From JAHIKV01 sp965195225 (GTDB taxonomy: Bacteria; Planctomycetota; Planctomycetia; Pirellulales; Thermoguttaceae), in assembly GCA_965195225.1 (NCBI GenBank), contig CBDAFL010000250.1:1-25787 (forward strand): a stretch of 25,787 nucleotides of DNA. The letters run 5' to 3'. Below are positions 16,401 to 22,206 of this stretch, piece after piece. A program made the translations under genes and the position numbers. Numbering within the stretch: position 1 is the first letter of the stretch; every line of letters starts with the position of its first letter. The notes under the pieces are model-generated. The model was not told the DNA's origin. It worked only from the letters and a program-made list of their open reading frames with translations, and did not search any database.

Positions 16401-16630
16401 AGTTTCTCGATCGCCGTCGCCCAAACCAGTACCGCCACGTAAACCGCGATCAACACGACGGCCAATTTCAGCGACGCAACGGCACGCAGCAGGGAAATGA
16501 GGGACGAGGGACGAGGGGCGAGGGGCGAGGGATCACTCGTTCCCATGCTCCGCGTGGGAACGCCGGGCGACGGAAATTCATGGCTCACGCTGCCACTCGG
16601 ATCGTGGGAATCGGGCTTTTCATTCTGCAT
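13406..16630 (-). CDS. ResB-CcsA fusion, system II cytochrome c biogenesis protein (CcsBA)
   Basis: This frame of up to 1074 residues fuses a ResB part (membrane helices from about 45-160, then the ResB periplasmic region and a helix near 275-300), a large periplasmic middle (about 310-700) and a CcsA/ResC part with many helices. The haem-handling WWD signature, WGRFWGWDPKEVW, starts near residue 965, followed by conserved histidines in HARHIGW; an earlier conserved segment is LVVHVVTIMAGY. The protein exports haem and attaches it to apocytochromes c. The start is uncertain: residues 1-45 are encoded by repeat DNA (16500-16562) and the ResB-like sequence begins around ISLLRAVASLKLAVVLIA. ATG 16630 and ATG 16546 are both possible, with the latter in a hairpin loop. 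A further palindrome (14167-14186) encodes a loop near residues 815-821. The restriction-modification gene begins 57 bp downstream. Confidence 0.88.
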   Translation of the reverse strand: MQNEKPDSHDPSGSVSHEFPSPGVPTRSMGTSDPSPLAPRPSSLISLLRAVASLKLAVVLIAVYVAVLVWATAIEKLHGTAAAQTEVYGAGWFVAIHVVIAANILAAVLIRFPWRPRQTGFVVTHLGVVVLLVGCLLSWRYGSKAQLPVVEGRAAYLVHEESRLDAPPVELGFQVFLHKFRRKLDPGAAMASHYSSLVDFLDRDDPSKILRENVLITLNAPVDFTDPRSGRTYRLFQSSFDGPWTPGEPAFRHFVGDDRDRDHVYRSVLSVNYDPGRLWKYVGSLLIVVGIVLVYYVRPRRSIIGFVCISVLFFAGGARAADAERLDWSAWQHLPAFDEGRVEPLDTFARKSVEAICGRTDPTFVMEDGRRRKFTAAELLFAWLAETERWEHVPFLPAKDEWLRRDVLELPLRGGDGRRLSFVSPARVENNPRLGRYWAKLQQRAESEGEELRLSEKDRKVERLVNAYGRYRRLTFYAEQPKDTPRRFYARVESSGAAWRMLAADRQAARRIAKDQRVRELMVETGQSLQKLIALLHEDGFSRKKIEPAAAAFREASEKLAERLACDADKPLAALAAELRREAIEMHLALYDNGDILRLVPALNPGALEENRSPDDDASPWLGFQAMIDGSDDLLRGYPRPELDEARKMFAEVQSAYRDREGADRPAEFAVAMRRFAHSLRALAEKNEPLRRRLPLLHRDESLLDATAYPPPGSTVAEVFYNRLDPFFWSWVVGLAASLCLLSAVGRLRRPAFWAGAAVLTISLGFTLAGLGLRTYITGLVPLTGMFESVVVVAAFVYALGLWLALLPLLRFNDGWAIHCPLNCEENHNQRSSTRVELVMQRRVFALAGAIVGTLALVLAYYAPATVMHRNIGAAAPILRDNFWLVVHVVTIMAGYASAAIALLLGNVSLGYYLFGRYRDGSGDGCRPPPTCSVLAGFIYTAIKITVLLLAAGTILGALWADKSWGRFWGWDPKEVWALISLLVYLLFLHARHIGWSGNFGMSATAVLGATVILFNWYGVNFVLGSGLHAYGAGAGGQLQVGTAVLIQWLFLFAAAIRYLIETRGGLLPESTGV
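14167..14186. repeat. Palindromic repeat inside the ccsBA coding sequence
   Basis: GTGGGCAAT (14167-14175) and ATTGCCCAC (14178-14186) form a perfect inverted repeat with a 2-base centre. It is translated in frame near residues 815-821 (GWAIHCPLN), in a loop between membrane helices of CcsBA. The surrounding hydrophilic stretch, about 25 residues, looks inserted relative to what I remember of other CcsBA proteins. Confidence 0.6.
16500..16562. repeat. Repeat DNA in the 5' end of ccsBA: GAGGGGC-type tandem run plus hairpin
   Basis: Bases 16500-16531 are a degenerate tandem run of GAGGGAC / GAGGGGC units. They are followed by an inverted repeat CGTTCCCA (16538-16545) / TGGGAACG (16555-16562) with a 9-base loop. 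On the minus strand both are read as codons of the proposed N-terminus of CcsBA (Pro/Ser-rich, GVPTRSMGTSDPSPLAPRPS). Confidence 0.7.
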
Positions 16631-16773
16631 TGCTCATCCCGGAGTGTCCAATACCCGCGAAATACGGCCTTCACTGCAACTGGCGGGGCAGGCGACACCC
16701 CCCAGGAAACCGACAATTTTTCCGTAAGAAAAACCATCCAGCGCACAATACATAGTAGGAGAGGAACTCGTCA

Positions 16774-16866
16774 ATGGGCGAACGGATTCGCTTCCCGAGT
16801 AAATTCATCCCGAGAGACTCCGACAAAGTACGTTGGGGCGGGCAAGGAGCGCAGTCGTGCCGCTAG
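16774..16866 (+). CDS. Possible 30-residue leader peptide overlapping the second ECF sigma gene
   Basis: A small frame starts at ATG 16774 after a GGAGAGG stretch (16758-16764) about nine bases upstream and ends at TAG 16864-16866. It overlaps the GTG start of the sigma gene (16857) by 10 bases in a different frame. The peptide begins MGERIRFPSKF and ends with a Cys-Arg pair; it resembles nothing I recognise. The arrangement would suit translational coupling. It may equally be chance, since only a ribosome site and an open frame support it. Confidence 0.3.
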   Translation: MGERIRFPSKFIPRDSDKVRWGGQGAQSCR

Positions 16867-17408
16867 ACCACGATCCGTCGTTCGTCGCGTTGTTCGTGAA
16901 GAACCAGCGGCGGATTTACGGATACATACTGACCTTGGTGCCCGACTGCAACGAGGCCGACGACCTGTTCCAGCAGACGAGCATGGTTCTTTGGGAGAAG
17001 TCAGGCGAGTTTCGTCCCGGCGGAGGTCCGGAAAAGTTGGACCGCGAGGAAAACTTCGTCCGCTGGGGATGTGGCATCGCCCACAATCTCATCCGCAACT
17101 GGCGCGTTAAGAAGCGGCGCGACCGGCATTGTTTCAGCGACGAGATGATGTCCCGGATCGCCGCGGTCCGCTCCGAGAAGTCGGAGTGGCTGGACGGCGC
17201 GCTGGCGGCGTTGGGCGTATGCATGGACGACCTCAATCCTTCCGAGCGCGAGTTGCTGGCCCTCTGCTACGAGGGCGAGCGGTCCATTCGCCAGATCAGC
17301 GAGGAGCTTGGCCGGACCGAAGGCGCCGTGTATCAGCATCTGCATCGGATCCGCGCGAAACTGTTGGAGTGCATCGAACGCAAGACCCGCGAGAAGGCGT
17401 CGCCATGA
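16857..17408 (+). CDS. RNA polymerase sigma factor, ECF family (planctomycete/verrucomicrobial type)
   Basis: This 183-residue ECF sigma factor has region 2 at about residues 8-90, with ILTLVPDCNEADDLFQQTSMVLWEK and RWGCGIAHNLIRNWRVKKRR, and region 4 at about 125-175, with LNPSERELLALCYEG and the helix-turn-helix RSIRQISEELGRTEGAVYQH. The start is a GTG at 16857 because AAGGAG (16844-16849) lies seven bases upstream; a TTG at 16833 would add eight residues with no ribosome site. Its TGA stop overlaps the ATG of the next gene in an ATGA junction, so it is translationally coupled to the FecR-domain protein, which probably controls it. The surface-protein genes further downstream are plausible targets, but no shared promoter motif was established. 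Confidence 0.92.
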   Translation: MPLDHDPSFVALFVKNQRRIYGYILTLVPDCNEADDLFQQTSMVLWEKSGEFRPGGGPEKLDREENFVRWGCGIAHNLIRNWRVKKRRDRHCFSDEMMSRIAAVRSEKSEWLDGALAALGVCMDDLNPSERELLALCYEGERSIRQISEELGRTEGAVYQHLHRIRAKLLECIERKTREKASP

Positions 17409-19243
17409 GTTGGGACAATCCGCAAGACCGATCGCTCGCCCTGCGCGAGTACACCGAACGGTACTGCGACGGCACTCTGTCCGCCGAGCAGACCGCGGAG
17501 CTGGAGCGAAATCTGCGCGACGACCCATCGGCCTTGGATGCCTTCGTGCTGTACATGGAAGTCCACTCGCGGATCGCCTGGAACGCCCGCGCCCACGCGG
17601 AAGACGAGCACGATCGGCCACCGGATGCGAACCAGCGACAAGGGATGGTCGGTTCACCGGCCATTGATGTCTCCGTTGACCTCGAACCTCAAACCCCCGA
17701 ACCCCCATTCCCCACTCTATCCACCACCAGCTATCCACTACCCACCGCTCCTTTTGTCGGCAGTTGGGCGTTCTCCTACATGGTTGCCACGGTGATCATG
17801 GGCGTGGCGATACTGGGGTTTTGGGCGTACAAAATCACCCATCACCAACATATCGCCGAGGCGCCGTCGCAGTCGGCACCGTCGGATGCCAGACAGGAGA
17901 TGGTGTTCGTCGGCCGGATCACCGGCATGGTCGATGTGAAATGGTCCGACGATCCCCGCTATCTGCCCCCGCCGGGGTTTGCCCACGTTTCCTTAGGCAG
18001 AAAATACATCCTCGATTCCGGGCTGTTGGAAATCACCTACGACTCCGGGGCGAAGGTCATTCTCGAAGGGCCTTGTACCTACGAGGTCGAATCCACCGCC
18101 GGCGGCTACCTCGCGTTGGGCAAACTGACCGCCAGAATAGAAGAGAGAAGAGAGAAGAGAGAAGAGGGAGCGCGGACAGCCGATTCCACGTCATCCCTCA
18201 TCCCTCATCCTTCATCCTTATTCTCCGTCCGCACTCCCACGGCCGTGGTGACCGACCTGGGCACGGAGTTCGGCGTGGAAGTGGATAAGTCGGGGGGCAG
18301 CAAGACGCACGTTTTTCAGGGCAAGGTCGAGGTGCGGCTAAGCGGCGACAAGACAGATGCCCGCGCGATCCGATTGGGCGTGGGCGAATCGGCGCGGGTG
18401 GAGAGGGCCGAGGACACCGAACAGATGTCGATCATCCGCTACGCGGCCGGGAAGACGTCGTCGGGTTTCGTCCGGGCGATGCCGCGGCCCAAGCCCGCCG
18501 AAACCGTTCGGATCGTTGAGACATTTGACGGCGCTGAGCTTGGCGCCGCTTTCGATCAGATGCCGCCGGACCGGTACGCAATTCGGCACGGGGCGGCCGA
18601 GTACCCGCGCCAAGAGCCGCTCACGCCCCAGGGTCGGCAGTCGCGGGGCTACATCCGCACCGTGGCTACCGACTTCCTCTACCGCGATTTCGTATTTGAA
18701 GCGACGTTCCAGGTTCGCCTGGACGCCTTTGAGCAAACGATCCATCACCAAATCCTCTTCGGCATCGGCGATGGCGTACCCAACGCCAACTTCTATGACG
18801 TTGTGACCTGCGGACTGGTTTTGAGCTTCGTCGTCGACAACGGGCAGGCTTTGGTGCGACGCTACGACCCCGATTCGGATTCAAAGCGGGTGATTTTCCG
18901 CAATGCCGGCGGAACCGTGACGGAAGCAGTCCCGTTGGGTGGCCTTAGCCCGGGCCGGCACCGGTTCCGGTTGACCAAGACCGGCAGATGCGTCAAGTTC
19001 GCGGTGGACGCGAACTTCAAAGGGGAATTTCAACAGGATTTCATCAGCCGGCCAATCGACTTACCGACCGCCGCGCCGTTGTTGGATGCAACCAACAGCC
19101 GTTTGCTGGTCGGCACCGGCAACTGCAACACCATGACAGTACGATTCGAGGAGTTGTCGGTTACGTATTTGAAGACCCCGGAAAAAGGAATAGATGCGAA
19201 CGAACCAAAGGACGAAGGAGGTGAAACCATGAATGATCCATAA
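17405..19243 (+). CDS. FecR-domain transmembrane regulator with C-terminal concanavalin-like domain
   Basis: This 612-residue protein starts at ATG 17405, overlapping the sigma gene stop by 4 bp. Residues 1-90 are a cytoplasmic, anti-sigma-like region (LREYTERYCDGTLSAEQTAELERNL). A Pro/Thr-rich linker (about 92-117) precedes a single membrane helix (about 123-143). The outer part carries a FecR domain (about 165-315) with ILDSGLLEITYDSGAKVILEGPCTYEV and FSVRTPTAVVTDLGTEFGVEV, then a C-terminal beta-sandwich-like region (about 340-590; ETFDGAELG, YRDFVFEATFQV, GRHRFRLTKTG) that resembles LamG/concanavalin folds. It probably relays an outside signal to the sigma factor. Residues about 246-273 come from low-complexity DNA inserted in frame within the FecR domain. 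The last codons contain AAGGAGGTG plus ATG, four codons before the stop. Confidence 0.85.
   Translation: MSWDNPQDRSLALREYTERYCDGTLSAEQTAELERNLRDDPSALDAFVLYMEVHSRIAWNARAHAEDEHDRPPDANQRQGMVGSPAIDVSVDLEPQTPEPPFPTLSTTSYPLPTAPFVGSWAFSYMVATVIMGVAILGFWAYKITHHQHIAEAPSQSAPSDARQEMVFVGRITGMVDVKWSDDPRYLPPPGFAHVSLGRKYILDSGLLEITYDSGAKVILEGPCTYEVESTAGGYLALGKLTARIEERREKREEGARTADSTSSLIPHPSSLFSVRTPTAVVTDLGTEFGVEVDKSGGSKTHVFQGKVEVRLSGDKTDARAIRLGVGESARVERAEDTEQMSIIRYAAGKTSSGFVRAMPRPKPAETVRIVETFDGAELGAAFDQMPPDRYAIRHGAAEYPRQEPLTPQGRQSRGYIRTVATDFLYRDFVFEATFQVRLDAFEQTIHHQILFGIGDGVPNANFYDVVTCGLVLSFVVDNGQALVRRYDPDSDSKRVIFRNAGGTVTEAVPLGGLSPGRHRFRLTKTGRCVKFAVDANFKGEFQQDFISRPIDLPTAAPLLDATNSRLLVGTGNCNTMTVRFEELSVTYLKTPEKGIDANEPKDEGGETMNDP
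18134..18226. repeat. Purine-run / pyrimidine-run repeat DNA inside the FecR gene
   Basis: Bases 18134-18170 are a GAGA-type purine run, and 18191-18226 are TCATCCC / TCATCCT tandem units. Together they are translated as a charged then Ser/Pro stretch between two conserved halves of the FecR domain, so an in-frame insertion is likely. A second low-complexity run, with ATCCAC-like units, encodes the Pro/Thr linker at about 17685-17755. Confidence 0.6.
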
Positions 19244-19250
19244 AGCCATC

Positions 19251-19326
19251 GGGTGGCATTGCTGGCTTGTCCAGCAGTGTTTTCCTTGGTTGGCGGGCAC
19301 TGCTGGACAAGCCAACAGTGGCACCC
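19251..19326. repeat. Large imperfect inverted repeat (MITE- or REP-like)
   Basis: A left arm at 19251-19279 (containing GCTGGCTTGTCCAGCAGTG) and a right arm at 19298-19326 (CACTGCTGGACAAGCC...) are nearly perfect inverted copies with an 18-base centre. The element begins eight bases after the FecR stop. It has no open frame and could end transcripts or be a remnant mobile repeat. The rest of the gap to 19470 holds only the GGAG ribosome site of the next gene. Confidence 0.8.
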
Positions 19327-19470
19327 GCGCCGTTCCGCGTGGCGGGCGGCCAATTGTCAAAGCGGTGAACAGAGTTGCGAGGCTTGTTCGGTCCGCGGAC
19401 AAAAGAGGCTGTAAACGAGTGTTTTGTGTGTTTTGTTTCAGTTGACCCTTTTTTCCAGTAGGAGTTTATC

Positions 19471-20292
19471 ATGAGTTTTCGATTACTTGGATTACTGGCC
19501 GTCTTGGTTGCTGTCTTATGCGTCGGCTCAACGGCCGCCGCGGATACCGTCACCTTTCAGGACGGGTTGAATAACCCCCTCACCGGCTCTCCCTATGCGG
19601 GAACCGATGACAACTGGCTTTTTCGGATTACTAGCTCCTCAATCCATTCAAACTACAACTACGGGGCAGATGGCAAAATCATCGCGGGGGCCACCTATAC
19701 ATCAGGTGTGACCCGGCGCTACAGGAGCTTGCTCCGGTTCGATCTCACGTCGTTGGCGGAAGAGTACGCCAACATCGACTCCGTCAAGCTGAGGCTATAC
19801 GTTAGTGCCAGTGACGTGAGCGTTGCAAACAACCTTCAACTGTTCCACTTCACGGCCAACAACGGAGACTGGGTCGAAGGCACGAAAAACGGCGCGACCG
19901 AGACTGGCTCCACATGCTGGAACTACCGTAAGTATAACACGACCTCCTGGGGCAGCGGCACGGCCGGAACCGCTGCATCGGATTATGACGGCGGAGCCAT
20001 TGTCGAAACCGCCTACGACAGCAACCTCACCGGCTGGATGGAGTTTGTGTTCACCGATTTTACGTTCATCGACGACTGGGCCGCGGGCAACAACCCGGGC
20101 ATGGTGCTTCGGAGCGAGAACGATTCGGCGTACAATTCAAAACTGACCTTTCACTCCTCGGAGGAGGCCGTAGTTGCTAATCGGCCGCAGTTGGTGATCG
20201 GCTACACGCCCATTCCTGAGCCTTCCACGTTGGCGCTGCTGGCTACCGGCTTGATCGGTCTGCTGTACTACGCGTGGAGGAAGCGGAAGTAG
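19471..20292 (+). CDS. Secreted PEP-CTERM protein with DNRLRE-like domain
   Basis: This 273-residue protein has a signal peptide (about 1-24, ending TAAADT), a beta-rich domain (about 25-240) that resembles the DNRLRE / CBM96-like family (YRSLLRFDLTSLAEEY, IDSVKLRLYV, and RPQLVIGYTP at the end), and a C-terminal PEP-CTERM sorting tail: IPEPSTLALLATGLIGLLYYAWRKRK (Pro-Glu-Pro at about 249-251, a membrane helix, then a basic end). PEP-CTERM tails are recognised by an exosortase, so the product should be delivered to the cell envelope or matrix. The ATG at 19471 has GGAG seven bases upstream. No exosortase gene is in the window. Its position after the sigma-FecR pair makes control by that pair plausible. 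The ligand is unknown. Confidence 0.88.
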   Translation: MSFRLLGLLAVLVAVLCVGSTAAADTVTFQDGLNNPLTGSPYAGTDDNWLFRITSSSIHSNYNYGADGKIIAGATYTSGVTRRYRSLLRFDLTSLAEEYANIDSVKLRLYVSASDVSVANNLQLFHFTANNGDWVEGTKNGATETGSTCWNYRKYNTTSWGSGTAGTAASDYDGGAIVETAYDSNLTGWMEFVFTDFTFIDDWAAGNNPGMVLRSENDSAYNSKLTFHSSEEAVVANRPQLVIGYTPIPEPSTLALLATGLIGLLYYAWRKRK

Positions 20293-20339
20293 AGTTATGA
20301 TTTAGGATGTATGATTTCTGATTTGACTGGCGAACTCCG

Positions 20340-20459
20340 GCGTCGTCACGAATGGTTTTTGCGACGACGCTCGGAGAGCCGGTCATTCTCGGAAGCACAA
20401 AAACTCACGCCAAGGCGCAAAGAGGCGGATTTCTCGTCGTCTTTGTGCTTTGGCGCGAG
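20340..20459. repeat. Two hairpin repeats upstream of the second DUF1559 gene
   Basis: GCGTCGTC (20340-20347) and GACGACGC (20363-20370) form an 8-bp stem that could serve the PEP-CTERM transcript end, without a T tract. Further on, CTCACGCCAAGGCGCAAAGA (20404-20423) and 20440-20459 are an imperfect inverted pair (17 of 20 positions). The gap from 20293 also contains an AT-rich GATTT-type low-complexity run at 20295-20324, the opposite-strand form of the run that begins the next gene. Confidence 0.6.
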
Positions 20460-20510
20460 GTTTTCGAGTTGTATTTCAGATATTTGTTCCGTTCGGTCAG
20501 GAGGCCAGCG

Positions 20511-21470
20511 ATGTTTCAAAATAATCATAAATCATCAATCATAAATCATAAATTCCGAGCGTTCACGCTCGTCGAGCTTTTGGTCGTGATCACGATCATC
20601 GGCATCCTGATCGCGCTGTTGCTGCCGGCGGTGCAGGCTGCCCGCGAGGCCGCGCGGAGATTGCAATGCCAAAACAACCTCAAACAACTGGGGCTGGCCC
20701 TGCACAACTACCACGAAACAGCGACTTCTTTTCCAGCCGCGTCCCAGGTCAACATTCCAGAGCACTGTGCCGGAAGCATCAATTGCCGCGGCACTTCCCT
20801 CTATGTGACGCTGCTGCCATTCATCGAGCAGTCGGGGCTGGAGGACAAGTATGACTACAACATGAGTTGGATTGAGTGGATAAACGCATACCCCGAGTTC
20901 TTCACCACGCGTCTGGCGGTTTACCAGTGTCCCAGCGACGACCGCTCGCAAGAGTATCCTGATTCGCGAGTCTATTTCGGCGTCTGCGGCGGCAAGCCGC
21001 CAAGGGCAGGGTATAATTGGCGCGGCGAAGTGTATATCGACGGCCTGTTCGTAATGAACCGCTGGCGACGGATCGCCGACATCCGCGACGGCACCGCCCA
21101 GACCTTCGCCATCGGCGAGAGCGTTCACCCGGCCAAGTGGGGACGGGGACCGGGCTACGGAGACCCGAACGTGGGCGGACCCGTCACATGGTGGCTCGGC
21201 GGCGAATGCAGCAAGCCCGACTGCCCCCCGTCGAGCATGTCGCACGGGCGATTAGTGCGAAGCACCAAGTACCCGATCAACTCGAGCCTCCTGCCGATGG
21301 CCGATAACGAAGACAACGAACCACCGTTCGGCAGCTTTCACAGCGGCGGCACGCACTTCGTCTTCGCCGACGGACACGTCGCTTTTGTCAACGATTCGAT
21401 CGACCTGAACGTATACCAAGCGCTGGGGAGCATCGACGGTGAAGAGACGATTCCGGGCAACACGTACTAA
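20511..21470 (+). CDS. DUF1559 protein with type IV pilin-like N-terminus, second copy
   Basis: This 319-residue member of the DUF1559 family has a leader of 16 residues, then RAFTLVELLVVITIIGIL, LLPAVQAAREAARRLQCQNNLKQLGLALHNY and the C-terminal HSGGTHFVFADGHVAFVND (H-X9-DG-like). It should be cleaved by a prepilin peptidase and exposed at the cell surface. The ATG at 20511 is set by a perfect AGGAGG six bases upstream, which excludes upstream in-frame codons from 20352. The leader (FQNNHKSSIINHK) is encoded by an ATAAATC tandem repeat (20521-20555) and is Asn/His-rich, which is unusual. As in the first copy, the residue before the cleavage site is Ala. A lipoprotein gene follows 22 bp downstream. 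Confidence 0.93.
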   Translation: MFQNNHKSSIINHKFRAFTLVELLVVITIIGILIALLLPAVQAAREAARRLQCQNNLKQLGLALHNYHETATSFPAASQVNIPEHCAGSINCRGTSLYVTLLPFIEQSGLEDKYDYNMSWIEWINAYPEFFTTRLAVYQCPSDDRSQEYPDSRVYFGVCGGKPPRAGYNWRGEVYIDGLFVMNRWRRIADIRDGTAQTFAIGESVHPAKWGRGPGYGDPNVGGPVTWWLGGECSKPDCPPSSMSHGRLVRSTKYPINSSLLPMADNEDNEPPFGSFHSGGTHFVFADGHVAFVNDSIDLNVYQALGSIDGEETIPGNTY

Positions 21471-21492
21471 AGAGCCGCGGGTGGACCCGCTA

Positions 21493-21966
21493 ATGAAAAT
21501 GAAAGCGAAACGGACAATGCGTGCAAAATCTTACGTTGTCGTCGGTCTGTTTCTTGTGGTTTGCTTGCCGGTTTTGTGTGGTTGCGGACCGAAACGTCCG
21601 GGCACCGCTCCCGTCGTCGGCCTGGTGACGTATCAAGGCCAACCTGTCGCAAGCGGACGAATTATGTTCCTGCCGGAGCACGGCCGGCCGGCCATGGGCG
21701 TGATCGGTTCCGACGGACGCTACACGCTGACCACTTTCGATTCGGGCGACGGCGCCGTGTTGGGGCGTCACCGCGTGACAATCAAGTCCACCCGGATTAT
21801 CGGCGCTCCCGTGGAAAAGCCGAAAAGTATTCTGGACGAAGGCCGCGTCAGCGTCGGCGTTCCGCGAGTGGAATGGCTCGTGCCGGAAAAATTCTCCCGG
21901 CCGGAATCGTCATCCCTGACGGCCGAAGTGAAAGATGGTAAAAACACCATCGACTTCAACTTGTAG
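21493..21966 (+). CDS. Lipoprotein with carboxypeptidase-regulatory-like (transthyretin-like) fold
   Basis: This 157-residue protein has a basic start, a hydrophobic helix (about 13-29) and a lipobox-like Leu-Cys-Gly-Cys with Cys31 as the likely lipidated residue. The mature part (about 40-157) opens with VVGLVTYQGQPVASGRIMFLPE and later GSDGRYTLTTF and GRHRVTI, a beta-sandwich pattern typical of small planctomycete lipoproteins that often follow DUF1559 genes. It probably sits on a membrane facing the periplasm and may bind the DUF1559 product, which is an inference from this recurring pairing. Start choice is uncertain: ATG 21493 or ATG 21499 both keep the signal, and the ribosome site is weak. 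Three Cys lie within nine residues of the lipobox. Confidence 0.8.
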   Translation: MKMKAKRTMRAKSYVVVGLFLVVCLPVLCGCGPKRPGTAPVVGLVTYQGQPVASGRIMFLPEHGRPAMGVIGSDGRYTLTTFDSGDGAVLGRHRVTIKSTRIIGAPVEKPKSILDEGRVSVGVPRVEWLVPEKFSRPESSSLTAEVKDGKNTIDFNL

Positions 21967-22206
21967 TGGGGGCGATATCAAAACCGGACCAGCCCCGTTT
22001 TCTCCGCCCAGATGATCAACTACTCGATCGACCCCGATATCCACCGCCGCCTGTGCAACCTGGTTTGTCCGAGGTCTTTCGGGGTGGAAATTTCGGACAA
22101 TTTCAACCGCTCACGGTATGCGTTGCATTTCAAGCCGCTCACTGTTGCCGGTTCAGATCGGTTGAGGCACTGGTAGGCTCCCCCGCGATTGGGTATCATC
22201 AATCGC

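Noticed and set aside
10223..16630. BREX, DISARM or another multi-gene defence system around the methylase
   Set aside because: Neighbouring genes are a ThuA-like protein and CcsBA; no ATPase, helicase, phosphatase or Lon-like partner is present, and the methylase carries its own nuclease motif.
16700..16730. ECF-type promoter before the second sigma gene
   Set aside because: GGAAAC and CGTA boxes exist, but their spacing (12 bp) is too short for an ECF promoter.
14537..17110. Plus-strand open frame of 857 codons opposite ccsBA
   Set aside because: It is a shadow of ccsBA, which has clear ResB and WWD motifs on the other strand; the frame also runs through repeat DNA and into the ECF sigma gene in the wrong frame.
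22140..22206. Sigma-54 or sigma-70 promoter for the response regulator
   Set aside because: No GG-N10-GC pair matching a sigma-54 site and no well-spaced -35/-10 pair was found.
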